Positions 1 through 5,482 of a stretch of 5,482 nt of DNA are shown one piece after another. A program made the translations under genes and the position numbers. Location: NCBI GenBank assembly GCA_964346085.1, contig CAYFSZ010000087.1, positions 1-5,482 on the forward strand. The letters are read 5' to 3'. The notes below the pieces were generated by a model, which searched no databases, had not been told where the DNA came from, and saw only the letters and a list, made by a program, of their open reading frames with translations. The DNA comes from UBA5436 sp964346085. GTDB taxonomy: Bacteria; Bacillota; Clostridia; Saccharofermentanales; DTU023. Numbering within the stretch: position 1 is the first letter of the stretch; each line of letters starts with the position of its first letter.

Positions 1-60
1 TCTCATATTTGCGTGAAAACCTCTGTTTAGTACCCAAAAGTAATGTCCATATAATGGTAT
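1..60. other. Non-coding AT-rich stretch beyond the peptidase terminator
   Basis: I see no coding region here on either strand. A small near-palindrome lies at 47-57 (CCAT-ata-ATGG), but it is short and AT-rich, and no promoter or gene next to it can be defined inside the window. The next gene to the left lies outside the window, so a role for this stretch cannot be assigned. Confidence 0.5.
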
Positions 61-64
61 AAAT

Positions 65-104
65 AAAAAAAGCCTTTCTGCTAACATCTTGCAAAAAGGC
101 TTTT
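65..104 (-). terminator. Intrinsic terminator of the M3 peptidase gene
   Basis: A perfect 10-bp inverted repeat (68-77 with 95-104, arm AAAAGCCTTT) is extended by three more pairs (79-81 with 91-93) across one mismatch, leaving a 9-nt loop. On the minus strand the stem runs into a T tract formed by the A-rich stretch 61-70. The hairpin begins about 10 bp after the peptidase stop codon at 114-116. On the plus strand only four T residues follow the stem, so it should work mainly for the minus-strand gene. Confidence 0.88.
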
Positions 105-113
105 CACTAATCT

Positions 114-1811
114 CTATAAATTTTTGTCATCGACGGAGTCGAGGAATGTTTGAATATCTGGAACGACTTTGGCAATGCTGCCTGGTTCGAACGGATTGTC
201 TAGATTTGCGATTTTTAATAAGCCTGTGAATGGCTGACTACCACCTGCTTGGCAAAGACGAACATAATCTGCCCAGGCTGTTTCGTGGTCAGCTTGGTCT
301 TTGACCCAGAATTGGAAAGCGCAAACTTGAGCCAATGTGTAATCGATATAGTAGAAAGGGCTGGTGAAAATGTGTAATTGTCTAGTCCATTTTCCGCCTC
401 TTTCCAAATAATCAAAACCATCGAAATCCATGTGTGGTTGGTATTTTTTCTCGATTTCTCTCCATTTTGCTTTGCGTTCATCAGGCGTTGCATCTGGATT
501 TCCGTAAACAAAATGTTGGAATTCATCGACCGCGACACCATAAGGGATAAATTCTAAAGAGCCACTTAAATGTGCGAATTTGAATTTTTCGGTTTGATGT
601 TCAAAGAATAAGTTCATCCATGGCCATGTCAAAAACTCCATACTCATCGAATGAATTTCAGCGGATTCCATGGTTGGAACGGTGTATGCGGATGGGACTA
701 AGTCTTTACTTTCATAACCTTGGAAAGCATGGCCCGCTTCATGGGTCATGACTTCGACATCGCCTTGTGTGCCGTTGAAGTTTGCGAAAATGAATGGTGC
801 TTTGTAATCAGGAATTTCTGTGCAGTAGCCACCAGCTTCTTTTCCTGGTTTTGACAAAAGATCCATCAATTCATAATCAAGCATGAATGTGAAGAATTCA
901 TCTGTTTCTGGAGATAATTCTTTGTACATGGTTTTTGCATGATTGATGATCCAATCGGCGTCGCCCTGTGGAACTGGATTTCCCGTTGTGAAATTCAAAG
1001 CTTCATCATAATGTTTAAGTTTGTCTAAGCCGAGGCGTTCACGTTGACGTTCTTTTAGCTCGGTGACGATTGGCACTAATTCTTGATACACTTGTTCACG
1101 ATATTTTTTGACATCTTCTGCATTATAGTCAGTTCTGGACATACGATAATATGCGAGCTCAATGAAGTTTTCATAGCCGAGTTTTTTGGCGATTTTTGTA
1201 CGCACTTTGACGAGCTCATCATAAATGCGATCAAGTTCTGCTTCGTTTTCTGCATAGTATCCATAATAAGCTTCCGTTGCAGCTTTTCTTCTTGCACGAT
1301 CTGGCGATTGACGGAAAGGAGTCAGTTGAGAAAGCGTATATGTTTTGCCTTCAAACTCAACTTCTGCGGAAGCAATTAATTTGCTGTATTCTTTCGTCAA
1401 TTTATTTTCTTCGACTAATTCTTCAATGATATCTTTGGAAAAAGTCTTGGCTTGTGTTTCCAACAAATTAAAAATGTGTTTGCCGTATTTCTCTTCTAAT
1501 TCTGGGCGGAATTCTGAAGCGAGCATCAAACGATTGAATCGATCCGCTAACTCTTCAAAAAGCGGTACGTTCTCATTAAAAAACTCAACTTCTTTGTCGT
1601 AGAATTCATCTTTTGTATCAATACTATTTCTGATGTACGCAAGGGTGTACATGGTGACGAAATGATTTTTTAATGTTTCGACTCTTTGGAAATAAATGAT
1701 TTGTTGTTCCACGTTTTCTGTTTTTTCAAAACGAGTTAACAGATCTTCCATTTTTTCGCGTAAGTCTTGCATATCGGGTCTTTGATATGGAATATCTTTA
1801 AATTTTTGCAT
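114..1811 (-). CDS. M3 family zinc oligoendopeptidase (PepF-like, cytoplasmic)
   Basis: A 565-residue zinc metallopeptidase, expected to cut short peptides in the cytoplasm during peptide turnover. Counting from the start chosen here, the M3 signature HEAGH lies at about residues 357-361: His357 and His361 are zinc ligands and Glu358 the catalytic base. Glu385, in a SAEIHSMSME context 28 residues after the first His, is the likely third ligand. An FNGTQGDVEVMTHE stretch precedes the motif, and a Tyr-rich TSPFYYIDYTLAQV segment near 483-496 matches the substrate-binding region of the family. There is no signal peptide or membrane segment. Length and the N-terminus MQKFKDIPYQRPD fit the M3 subfamily related to, but usually kept apart from, true PepF. 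An in-frame ATG at 1839-1841 would add 10 residues, but it has no RBS and sits 2 bp after a -10 box. The ATG at 1809-1811 follows GAGGTG. The stop is TAG. The family call is firm; the peptide substrates are unknown. Confidence 0.95.
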   Translation of the reverse strand: MQKFKDIPYQRPDMQDLREKMEDLLTRFEKTENVEQQIIYFQRVETLKNHFVTMYTLAYIRNSIDTKDEFYDKEVEFFNENVPLFEELADRFNRLMLASEFRPELEEKYGKHIFNLLETQAKTFSKDIIEELVEENKLTKEYSKLIASAEVEFEGKTYTLSQLTPFRQSPDRARRKAATEAYYGYYAENEAELDRIYDELVKVRTKIAKKLGYENFIELAYYRMSRTDYNAEDVKKYREQVYQELVPIVTELKERQRERLGLDKLKHYDEALNFTTGNPVPQGDADWIINHAKTMYKELSPETDEFFTFMLDYELMDLLSKPGKEAGGYCTEIPDYKAPFIFANFNGTQGDVEVMTHEAGHAFQGYESKDLVPSAYTVPTMESAEIHSMSMEFLTWPWMNLFFEHQTEKFKFAHLSGSLEFIPYGVAVDEFQHFVYGNPDATPDERKAKWREIEKKYQPHMDFDGFDYLERGGKWTRQLHIFTSPFYYIDYTLAQVCAFQFWVKDQADHETAWADYVRLCQAGGSQPFTGLLKIANLDNPFEPGSIAKVVPDIQTFLDSVDDKNL

Positions 1812-1814
1812 AAG

Positions 1815-1820
1815 CACCTC
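1815..1820 (-). promoter_or_regulatory. Ribosome binding site that decides the peptidase start
   Basis: The minus strand reads GAGGTG, then CTT, then ATG. This is a strong Shine-Dalgarno match with about five bases between GAGG and the start codon at 1809-1811. The upstream in-frame ATG at 1839-1841 has no purine-rich sequence before it, only the promoter -10 box. This site therefore selects the shorter, 565-residue protein. Confidence 0.85.
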
Positions 1821-1843
1821 AATTAATTTTAATTTATTCATGT

Positions 1844-1873
1844 ATTATAACGTATATTTGTTTTTCTTGTGAA
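1844..1873 (-). promoter_or_regulatory. Sigma-70/SigA-type promoter of the M3 peptidase gene
   Basis: On the minus strand a -35 box TTCACA (plus 1868-1873, 5 of 6 to TTGACA) is followed by an 18-bp spacer and a perfect -10 box TATAAT (plus 1844-1849). Standard spacing puts the transcript start near 1837, giving a leader of about 26 nt that contains the GAGGTG ribosome binding site. The promoter lies between the adenosyltransferase stop and the peptidase, so the peptidase is probably transcribed on its own. No operator is obvious, apart from the palindromic element that ends a few bases upstream of the -35 box. Confidence 0.8.
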
Positions 1874-1878
1874 AAAGA

Positions 1879-1937
1879 TTGTTTTGGAAGCCGAGTCGCA
1901 TCGCTATGTAACTCGCAGCTACATCCAACCTAAACAA
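1879..1937. repeat. 59-bp imperfect palindromic intergenic element (REP/MITE-like candidate)
   Basis: The outer arms 1879-1890 (TTGTTTTGGAAG) and 1926-1937 are inverted copies at 9 of 12 positions. The centre is a nested hairpin: CGAGT (1892-1896) pairs with ACTCG (1911-1915), then comes a symmetric 2-nt internal loop, then CAT (1899-1901) pairs with ATG (1906-1908) around a 4-nt loop. The core is visibly richer in G+C than its surroundings. The element begins one base after the adenosyltransferase stop and ends 5 bp before the peptidase -35 box. On the minus strand a TCTTTTTC stretch follows, so weak terminator activity is possible, but the AT-rich outer stem and 10-nt asymmetry are atypical. 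The palindrome is seen directly; that it is a dispersed repeat is inference. Confidence 0.45.
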
Positions 1938-1938
1938 C

Positions 1939-2475
1939 CTAGAACTCAATCCCTTTGCGGGCTTGTAATTTTTCTGTTTCATAGGGGTGTTTACGGGCGA
2001 TAATCTCGGAGTAATAATCTGCCAAATCAACGATTTCACGAGAAGGTTCTCTACCCGTCATGACGACTTCTAAATCGGTTGGTTTTCCTTTTAGAAAAGC
2101 AATTACAGAATCTTCAGAGACCATTCCGACACTCATTGAACCGATGATTTCGTCCATGATGAGCAAATCGTAATTTCCAGACTTGACCTTGTCCACAATT
2201 GCCGAAAAATAATCGGAACATGCCTGATGAGTCTCAGATTTTTCTTCTTCGTTCATGGCAAAAATGAATTTCTTGATGACTGGGCCTTGGAAAATCTCGA
2301 TCTCAGGAATCCTCCTCAAAACATTGAATTCTGAACTGGTTCCATCTTTTAGAAATTGTGTATATAAAACTTTGAAGTTGTTCCCTGCAGCGCGGACAGC
2401 TAAGCCGACGCTGGCGGTGCTTTTTCCTTTGCCGTCTCCTGCGTAGATGTGAATTTTGCCTTTTTCTTTTTGCAT
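1939..2475 (-). CDS. cobO: Cob(I)yrinic acid a,c-diamide / cob(I)alamin adenosyltransferase (CobA/CobO/BtuR family)
   Basis: A 178-residue cytoplasmic enzyme that transfers the 5'-deoxyadenosyl group of ATP to reduced Co(I) corrinoid, giving adenosylcobalamin or its precursor. The CobA/BtuR P-loop GDGKGKST lies at residues 13-20 after a beta strand (KIHIYA). This family uses the loop in an unusual ATP orientation. A Walker-B-like YDLLIMDEI lies at 102-110, the family TGREPSREIVDLADYYSEI segment at 140-158, and the C-terminal ARKGIEF at 172-178 matches the usual GIEF/GIEY ending. Length is normal for the short forms. The ATG at 2473-2475 is preceded by AGAGGA with six bases between GAGG and the start. 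The stop is TAG. It lies 136 bp downstream of nrdJ, whose product needs adenosylcobalamin. No other cobalamin synthesis gene is visible, so de novo synthesis versus salvage cannot be decided. The PduO and EutT adenosyltransferase families are excluded by the P-loop. Confidence 0.94.
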   Translation of the reverse strand: MQKEKGKIHIYAGDGKGKSTASVGLAVRAAGNNFKVLYTQFLKDGTSSEFNVLRRIPEIEIFQGPVIKKFIFAMNEEEKSETHQACSDYFSAIVDKVKSGNYDLLIMDEIIGSMSVGMVSEDSVIAFLKGKPTDLEVVMTGREPSREIVDLADYYSEIIARKHPYETEKLQARKGIEF

Positions 2476-2480
2476 TGTAA

Positions 2481-2488
2481 TCCTCTTT
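2481..2488 (-). promoter_or_regulatory. Ribosome binding site of the adenosyltransferase gene
   Basis: The minus strand reads AAAGAGGA followed by TTACA and ATG, a good Shine-Dalgarno sequence with GAGG six bases before the start codon. It supports the ATG at 2473-2475 as the start. Confidence 0.8.
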
Positions 2489-2500
2489 CATCATGACTAG

Positions 2501-2528
2501 TTGATAAAGAATCTCATCTGATAGTAAA
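2501..2528 (-). promoter_or_regulatory. cobO: Possible weak promoter for the adenosyltransferase gene
   Basis: On the minus strand TTTACT (plus 2523-2528, 4 of 6 to the -35 consensus) is followed by 16 bp and TATCAA (plus 2501-2506, 4 of 6 to the -10 consensus). It would give a short leader carrying the AGAGGA ribosome binding site. The match is poor and the -35 box overlaps the end of the nrdJ terminator stem. Its main support is that the gene sits after a strong terminator and needs either a promoter or read-through. Confidence 0.22.
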
Positions 2529-2556
2529 ACAGGATGCTGCGAAGGGCATCCTGTTT
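2526..2556 (-). terminator. Intrinsic terminator after nrdJ
   Basis: A perfect 11-bp inverted repeat (2527-2537 with 2546-2556, arm AAACAGGATGC) encloses an 8-nt loop. On the minus strand the 3' arm ends GCATCCTGTTT and is followed by T and ACTATC, giving a TTTT tract at the stem base, as in A-tract/stem/T-tract terminators. It lies about 55 bp after the nrdJ stop and about 50 bp before the adenosyltransferase start. The short T run leaves room for read-through. Confidence 0.75.
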
Positions 2557-2582
2557 GGGTTTATTTAATTCTTGAGAAGCCT

Positions 2583-2598
2583 GATTGAAAAATCAATC
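2583..2598 (-). other. Small hairpin just downstream of the nrdJ stop codon
   Basis: GATTGA (2583-2588) pairs with TCAATC (2593-2598) around a 4-nt loop. Flanking AGAA and TTCT on the minus strand can extend the stem across a 4-nt bulge. It has no T tract of its own and lies between the nrdJ stop and the main terminator, so it may simply stabilise the 3' end of the nrdJ mRNA. Confidence 0.4.
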
Positions 2599-2611
2599 TT
2601 CTACTCTAATA

Positions 2612-5482
2612 TCACGAACAGCCTGTGGTTGTTCCGCAGTCTAGGCAAACCATGCAGGTTCCGTTACGGACCATTCTGGCACTTGAGCAATTCGGACAAG
2701 TTGTGCCGTCGTATACTTTTTCACCAATTTTCGCTGCTTCTACTGCATCTTCATGAACATATTCTTCAATTCCCATCTGGGTGATTAAAGGAGTATTGTC
2801 TTCTTCTACTTTATGTTCAGGAGTGGAACCAAATCCGAAACCACCATTACGGTTTAAGTCAGCGATTTGTTCTTTGGTTGGTTTGACTTGAATTCTTGTG
2901 TAATCGCCGATTTCTAAATCGATGATTTTGCTGATTAAGTCAGAGATGGAAGTACAGTATTTGATATTTGGATGTCTAGATACGAAACCGTATGGTTCAT
3001 ATTTTTGGCCGCGTAACATTTTTGCGATGTTATGGGCTGGAATTTTGTATTGCAACATAACGGAAATCGTTTTGGATAAGGAGTTGAGCAAGCCCATGAT
3101 GGTTGTTCCTTCTCGATCCGTTGTGATATATATTTCTGAAATATCTCCTTCTTCATTACGGTTAACGGTTGTGTAAATTTTGACATCTTCAATTTTTGCT
3201 GGATGTGTTCGCCCAGAACGAATGCCTTGCAATTTTTCTCTTTGCGATGCTAAGGAATGTGGTGAGCTAAAGTCATCCGCTGTCATCGATGCGCTTGGAG
3301 ATGGTTTGCTACGAACTTCATCTTCCAAAATCTTTACTTCTGATTCTAATTCAGAAGCACGATGTAATAATTGTTGATAAGTCATTTGATCAAGTGGTAA
3401 TTCAGCTGCTTCTTCTGCATCTAAGTTGATGTTTAGAGGTTGTGCGAATTTGGAGCCATCACGATATAAAGTGATGCCTTTGATACCGAGTTTCCAGGAT
3501 TCTAAAGCAACATCTTTGAAGTCTTGTTCAGATGCTGATCTTGGAAGGTTAACGGTTTTGGAAATCGCACCAGAAATTAATGGTGTTAACGCTGCAACCA
3601 TTTTGACGTGACCCATATAATGGATAAAGCGTTTGCCTGTACCACATTGATTTGCTGTATCGAAAACTGCTAAATGTTCATCTTTGATATGTGGAGCGCC
3701 TTCGATTTTACCATCAACAATACGGCCATTTTCTTTTCTCAAGATATATTCAACGATATCTTTCACTTCTTGTTCGGAATAGCCGAGGCTGAATAAACCT
3801 TCTTCGAGCATTGGGTTAACCAATTCCATGAAGCCGCCACCAACTAATTTTTTATAAGTTACATGTGAGAAGAATGGTTCAATACTTGTTGCTGCACAGT
3901 CCATTGCGAAGGAAATTGTTCCTGTTGGAGCGATAACGGAAACTTGTGCATTGCGGTAGCCATATTCTTCACCGTATTGTTCAGCTTCTTTCCAAGCGGT
4001 TGATAATTCAGTTGCCAAATGGCCAAAACCTAAAGCAGTCAACATGCCGTGGTTAACAACGGGTAATTGATAATTGAGTTCTTCTGGAGCATCTTGTCTT
4101 GCGCCTGCTGCTCTGGAATGGTTACGGATAACACGCATCATATATTTTTTGTTGATGCTGAATTTTGCAAATGGTTCAGCTGCTTTTGCCATTAAAGCTG
4201 AGATACGATAGCTACGACCTGTCATTAAGCCGACTAAAGCAGCACCAAGCGTTCTTGCTTCGTCTGAATCGTATGCAAAACCAAGGCTCATTAATAATGA
4301 AGCAAGGTTTGCAATTCCTAAACCTGTTGTACGGAATAAGTATGTTTTTCTAGCAATTTCTTCTGTTGGGAATTGTCCACCGATAATGGATGCTTCTAAA
4401 ACCAATTGGCAAAGTTCGATAACGTGGATGTAATTTTCAACATTGAATTCTTTGCTGTCTTTGTCGTAGAAACGCAACACATTGATCGAAGCTAAGTTAC
4501 AGCTTGTATCATCTAAGAAAGCATATTCACCACAAGGATTGGTGGAATTAATACGATTGTGTTTGGCACCGTATTCTCCATCTTCACCTGCTGGACATGT
4601 ATGCCAAGCATTGAATGTGTCATCAAATTGTGGAGCTGGGTCAGCACAACGCCATGCTGATTTATTGAATAAATCCCATAATTTTTTGACGGAAACATCA
4701 TGATTGATTTTTTGATCTACACGACCTTTTAAAGTGATTGTTGCTTCTGGATGTTTATCCAAGTCTGCCACTTTTGTCATGAATTCATCGCTGAAACGAA
4801 CGGAGTTATTACTGTTTTGGCCAGAAACGGTTGCATATGCTTCACCGTCGATGTCACCGTCATAACCCATTTTGTTCAAAGCGATAACTTTATCTTCTTC
4901 ATGGGCTTTCCAGCTCATGAATTCTTCAATTTCTGGATGGTCAACGTCCAAGCAAACCATTTTTGCTGCACGACGTGTTGTTCCGCCCGATTTGATGGCA
5001 CCAGCATTACGGTCTAAACCGCGTAAGAAGCTCATTAAACCAGAGGATTGACCGCCACCGGATAAGCTTTCACCTTCTGCACGAACTTTTGAGAAGTTAC
5101 TGCCTGTTCCGGAACCACCCTTAAATAATTTTGTTTCTGTGACATAATGTTCTGAAATGGAATGTCTTCCTAATAATTTATCTTCAATAGAGAGAATGAA
5201 GCAGGCAGAGGCTTGTGTTCTGCTATATGTATCTTCGCTCATGACCACTTGTTCTTTGACAGGATCATAGTAGAACAATTCGCTTTGGCCGCCTTTGATG
5301 CCATATGCTTTTTCGAGGCCGGTATTAAACCATTGTGGAGAGTTTGGTGCAAACATTTGTGCTAATAAAGCATAAACCAATTCATCATATAAGATTGTTG
5401 CTTGATCTTTGTTGATCATGCCTTCATCTAAAAGTTGGGTTACCCAGAAAACAACCATACGATGAGCAACTTGTTTCATGCT
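2612..5482 (-). CDS. nrdJ: Vitamin B12-dependent (class II) ribonucleotide reductase, 5'-truncated by the window edge
   Basis: Reduces ribonucleotides to deoxyribonucleotides with a radical from adenosylcobalamin, and needs no NrdB-type subunit. About 956 residues are visible; numbering below starts at Met of 5477-5479. Frame and homology continue past the edge, and that Met has no RBS, so roughly 100 or more N-terminal residues are missing. NSPQWFNTG lies at 45-53. Cys93 (SACFILSIED) and Cys327 (SCNLASIN) are the expected redox pair, and NPCGE at 314-318 supplies Asn314, thiyl-radical Cys316 and Glu318. GGSGTGSNFS lies at 121-130, SGGTTRRAAKM at 164-174, the phosphate-binding APTGTIS at 517-523, and SGAISKTVNLP at 636-646. 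After the barrel come a charged, Ser/Pro-rich linker (about 688-760), a TSCPD-like domain (about 762-855), and a Cys-rich tail (C928, C931, C942, C945, C948, C954) ending GCS, which probably binds zinc and/or relays thiols to thioredoxin. The stop is TGA. The intrinsic terminator lies downstream; the promoter and any riboswitch lie outside the window. Confidence 0.96.
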   Translation of the reverse strand, partial: SMKQVAHRMVVFWVTQLLDEGMINKDQATILYDELVYALLAQMFAPNSPQWFNTGLEKAYGIKGGQSELFYYDPVKEQVVMSEDTYSRTQASACFILSIEDKLLGRHSISEHYVTETKLFKGGSGTGSNFSKVRAEGESLSGGGQSSGLMSFLRGLDRNAGAIKSGGTTRRAAKMVCLDVDHPEIEEFMSWKAHEEDKVIALNKMGYDGDIDGEAYATVSGQNSNNSVRFSDEFMTKVADLDKHPEATITLKGRVDQKINHDVSVKKLWDLFNKSAWRCADPAPQFDDTFNAWHTCPAGEDGEYGAKHNRINSTNPCGEYAFLDDTSCNLASINVLRFYDKDSKEFNVENYIHVIELCQLVLEASIIGGQFPTEEIARKTYLFRTTGLGIANLASLLMSLGFAYDSDEARTLGAALVGLMTGRSYRISALMAKAAEPFAKFSINKKYMMRVIRNHSRAAGARQDAPEELNYQLPVVNHGMLTALGFGHLATELSTAWKEAEQYGEEYGYRNAQVSVIAPTGTISFAMDCAATSIEPFFSHVTYKKLVGGGFMELVNPMLEEGLFSLGYSEQEVKDIVEYILRKENGRIVDGKIEGAPHIKDEHLAVFDTANQCGTGKRFIHYMGHVKMVAALTPLISGAISKTVNLPRSASEQDFKDVALESWKLGIKGITLYRDGSKFAQPLNINLDAEEAAELPLDQMTYQQLLHRASELESEVKILEDEVRSKPSPSASMTADDFSSPHSLASQREKLQGIRSGRTHPAKIEDVKIYTTVNRNEEGDISEIYITTDREGTTIMGLLNSLSKTISVMLQYKIPAHNIAKMLRGQKYEPYGFVSRHPNIKYCTSISDLISKIIDLEIGDYTRIQVKPTKEQIADLNRNGGFGFGSTPEHKVEEDNTPLITQMGIEEYVHEDAVEAAKIGEKVYDGTTCPNCSSARMVRNGTCMVCLDCGTTTGCS

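Noticed and set aside
47..57. Near-palindrome CCAT-ata-ATGG as an operator
   Set aside because: Only four pairs in AT-rich DNA, with no adjacent gene or promoter visible; easily expected by chance.
1083..1602. Plus-strand reading frames of 98 and 85 codons inside the peptidase gene
   Set aside because: They are antisense to a well-supported M3 peptidase, with no RBS and no recognisable domain.
1839..1841. Upstream ATG as the peptidase start (575 residues)
   Set aside because: It has no ribosome binding site and lies within about 5 bp of the -10 box, before the predicted transcript start.
1845..2039. 64-codon minus-strand reading frame across the adenosyltransferase end and the intergenic element
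   Set aside because: It overlaps the 3' end of the adenosyltransferase in another frame, has no RBS, and runs through the palindrome and the peptidase promoter.
2476..2611. Cobalamin riboswitch controlling the adenosyltransferase gene
   Set aside because: The gap is only 136 bp, is largely occupied by the two hairpins, and contains no recognisable B12-box-like sequence. Such a riboswitch could still lie upstream of nrdJ, outside the window.
2612..2614. TGA as tryptophan (genetic code 4)
   Set aside because: The protein ends in the family's usual Gly-Cys-Ser just before this TGA, and reading on would add only two residues before TAG. Standard bacterial code fits better.
4751..5017. Plus-strand reading frames inside nrdJ (this one of 88 codons, and others)
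   Set aside because: They are antisense to strongly conserved NrdJ sequence, lack ribosome binding sites, and have Cys/Phe/His-rich compositions typical of antisense shadows.
5477..5479. ATG at the right edge as the true nrdJ start
   Set aside because: The frame stays open into the last codon of the window (AGC), the preceding bases cannot show an RBS, and long-form NrdJ proteins have further N-terminal sequence before this region.

Overview
The window carries three protein genes, all on the minus strand. Read 5'->3' on that strand they are: (i) a 5'-truncated class II, adenosylcobalamin-dependent ribonucleotide reductase (nrdJ) running off the right edge; (ii) a small P-loop cob(I)alamin/cob(I)yrinic acid a,c-diamide adenosyltransferase of the CobA/CobO/BtuR family; (iii) a cytoplasmic M3-family zinc oligoendopeptidase. 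No gap exceeds about 140 bases. I see no rRNA, tRNA, CRISPR array, transposase or prophage gene.

The organism is most likely a low-G+C Gram-positive bacterium (Bacillota). The DNA is AT-rich (roughly 40% G+C by eye), Shine-Dalgarno sequences are clear (GAGGTG, AGAGGA), intrinsic terminators are classical, and the M3 peptidase resembles clostridial/bacilli-type enzymes. nrdJ ends in TGA exactly where the family's usual Gly-Cys-Ser C-terminus ends, so TGA is read as stop and a code-4 mollicute is unlikely. I cannot place the class or genus. A B12-dependent reductase fits an anaerobic or facultative lifestyle.

Layout: 1-113 is non-coding and holds the peptidase terminator; 114-1811 is the peptidase (an in-frame ATG at 1841 is probably not the start); 1812-1938 holds the peptidase promoter and RBS plus a 59-bp imperfect palindrome just after the adenosyltransferase stop; 1939-2475 is the adenosyltransferase; 2476-2611 holds the nrdJ terminator, a second small hairpin and the adenosyltransferase RBS; 2612-5482 is nrdJ, open at its 5' end.

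The first two genes make biochemical sense together. The adenosyltransferase attaches the 5'-deoxyadenosyl group to cobalt, giving the coenzyme form that NrdJ needs to generate its thiyl radical and make deoxyribonucleotides. A strong hairpin between them suggests separate or only partly coupled transcription. The peptidase looks like an independent housekeeping gene with its own near-consensus promoter.

I found no convincing new system. The items most worth checking are the intergenic palindrome, the reductase/cofactor-enzyme pairing, the peptidase start site, and the linker and cysteine-rich tail of NrdJ.
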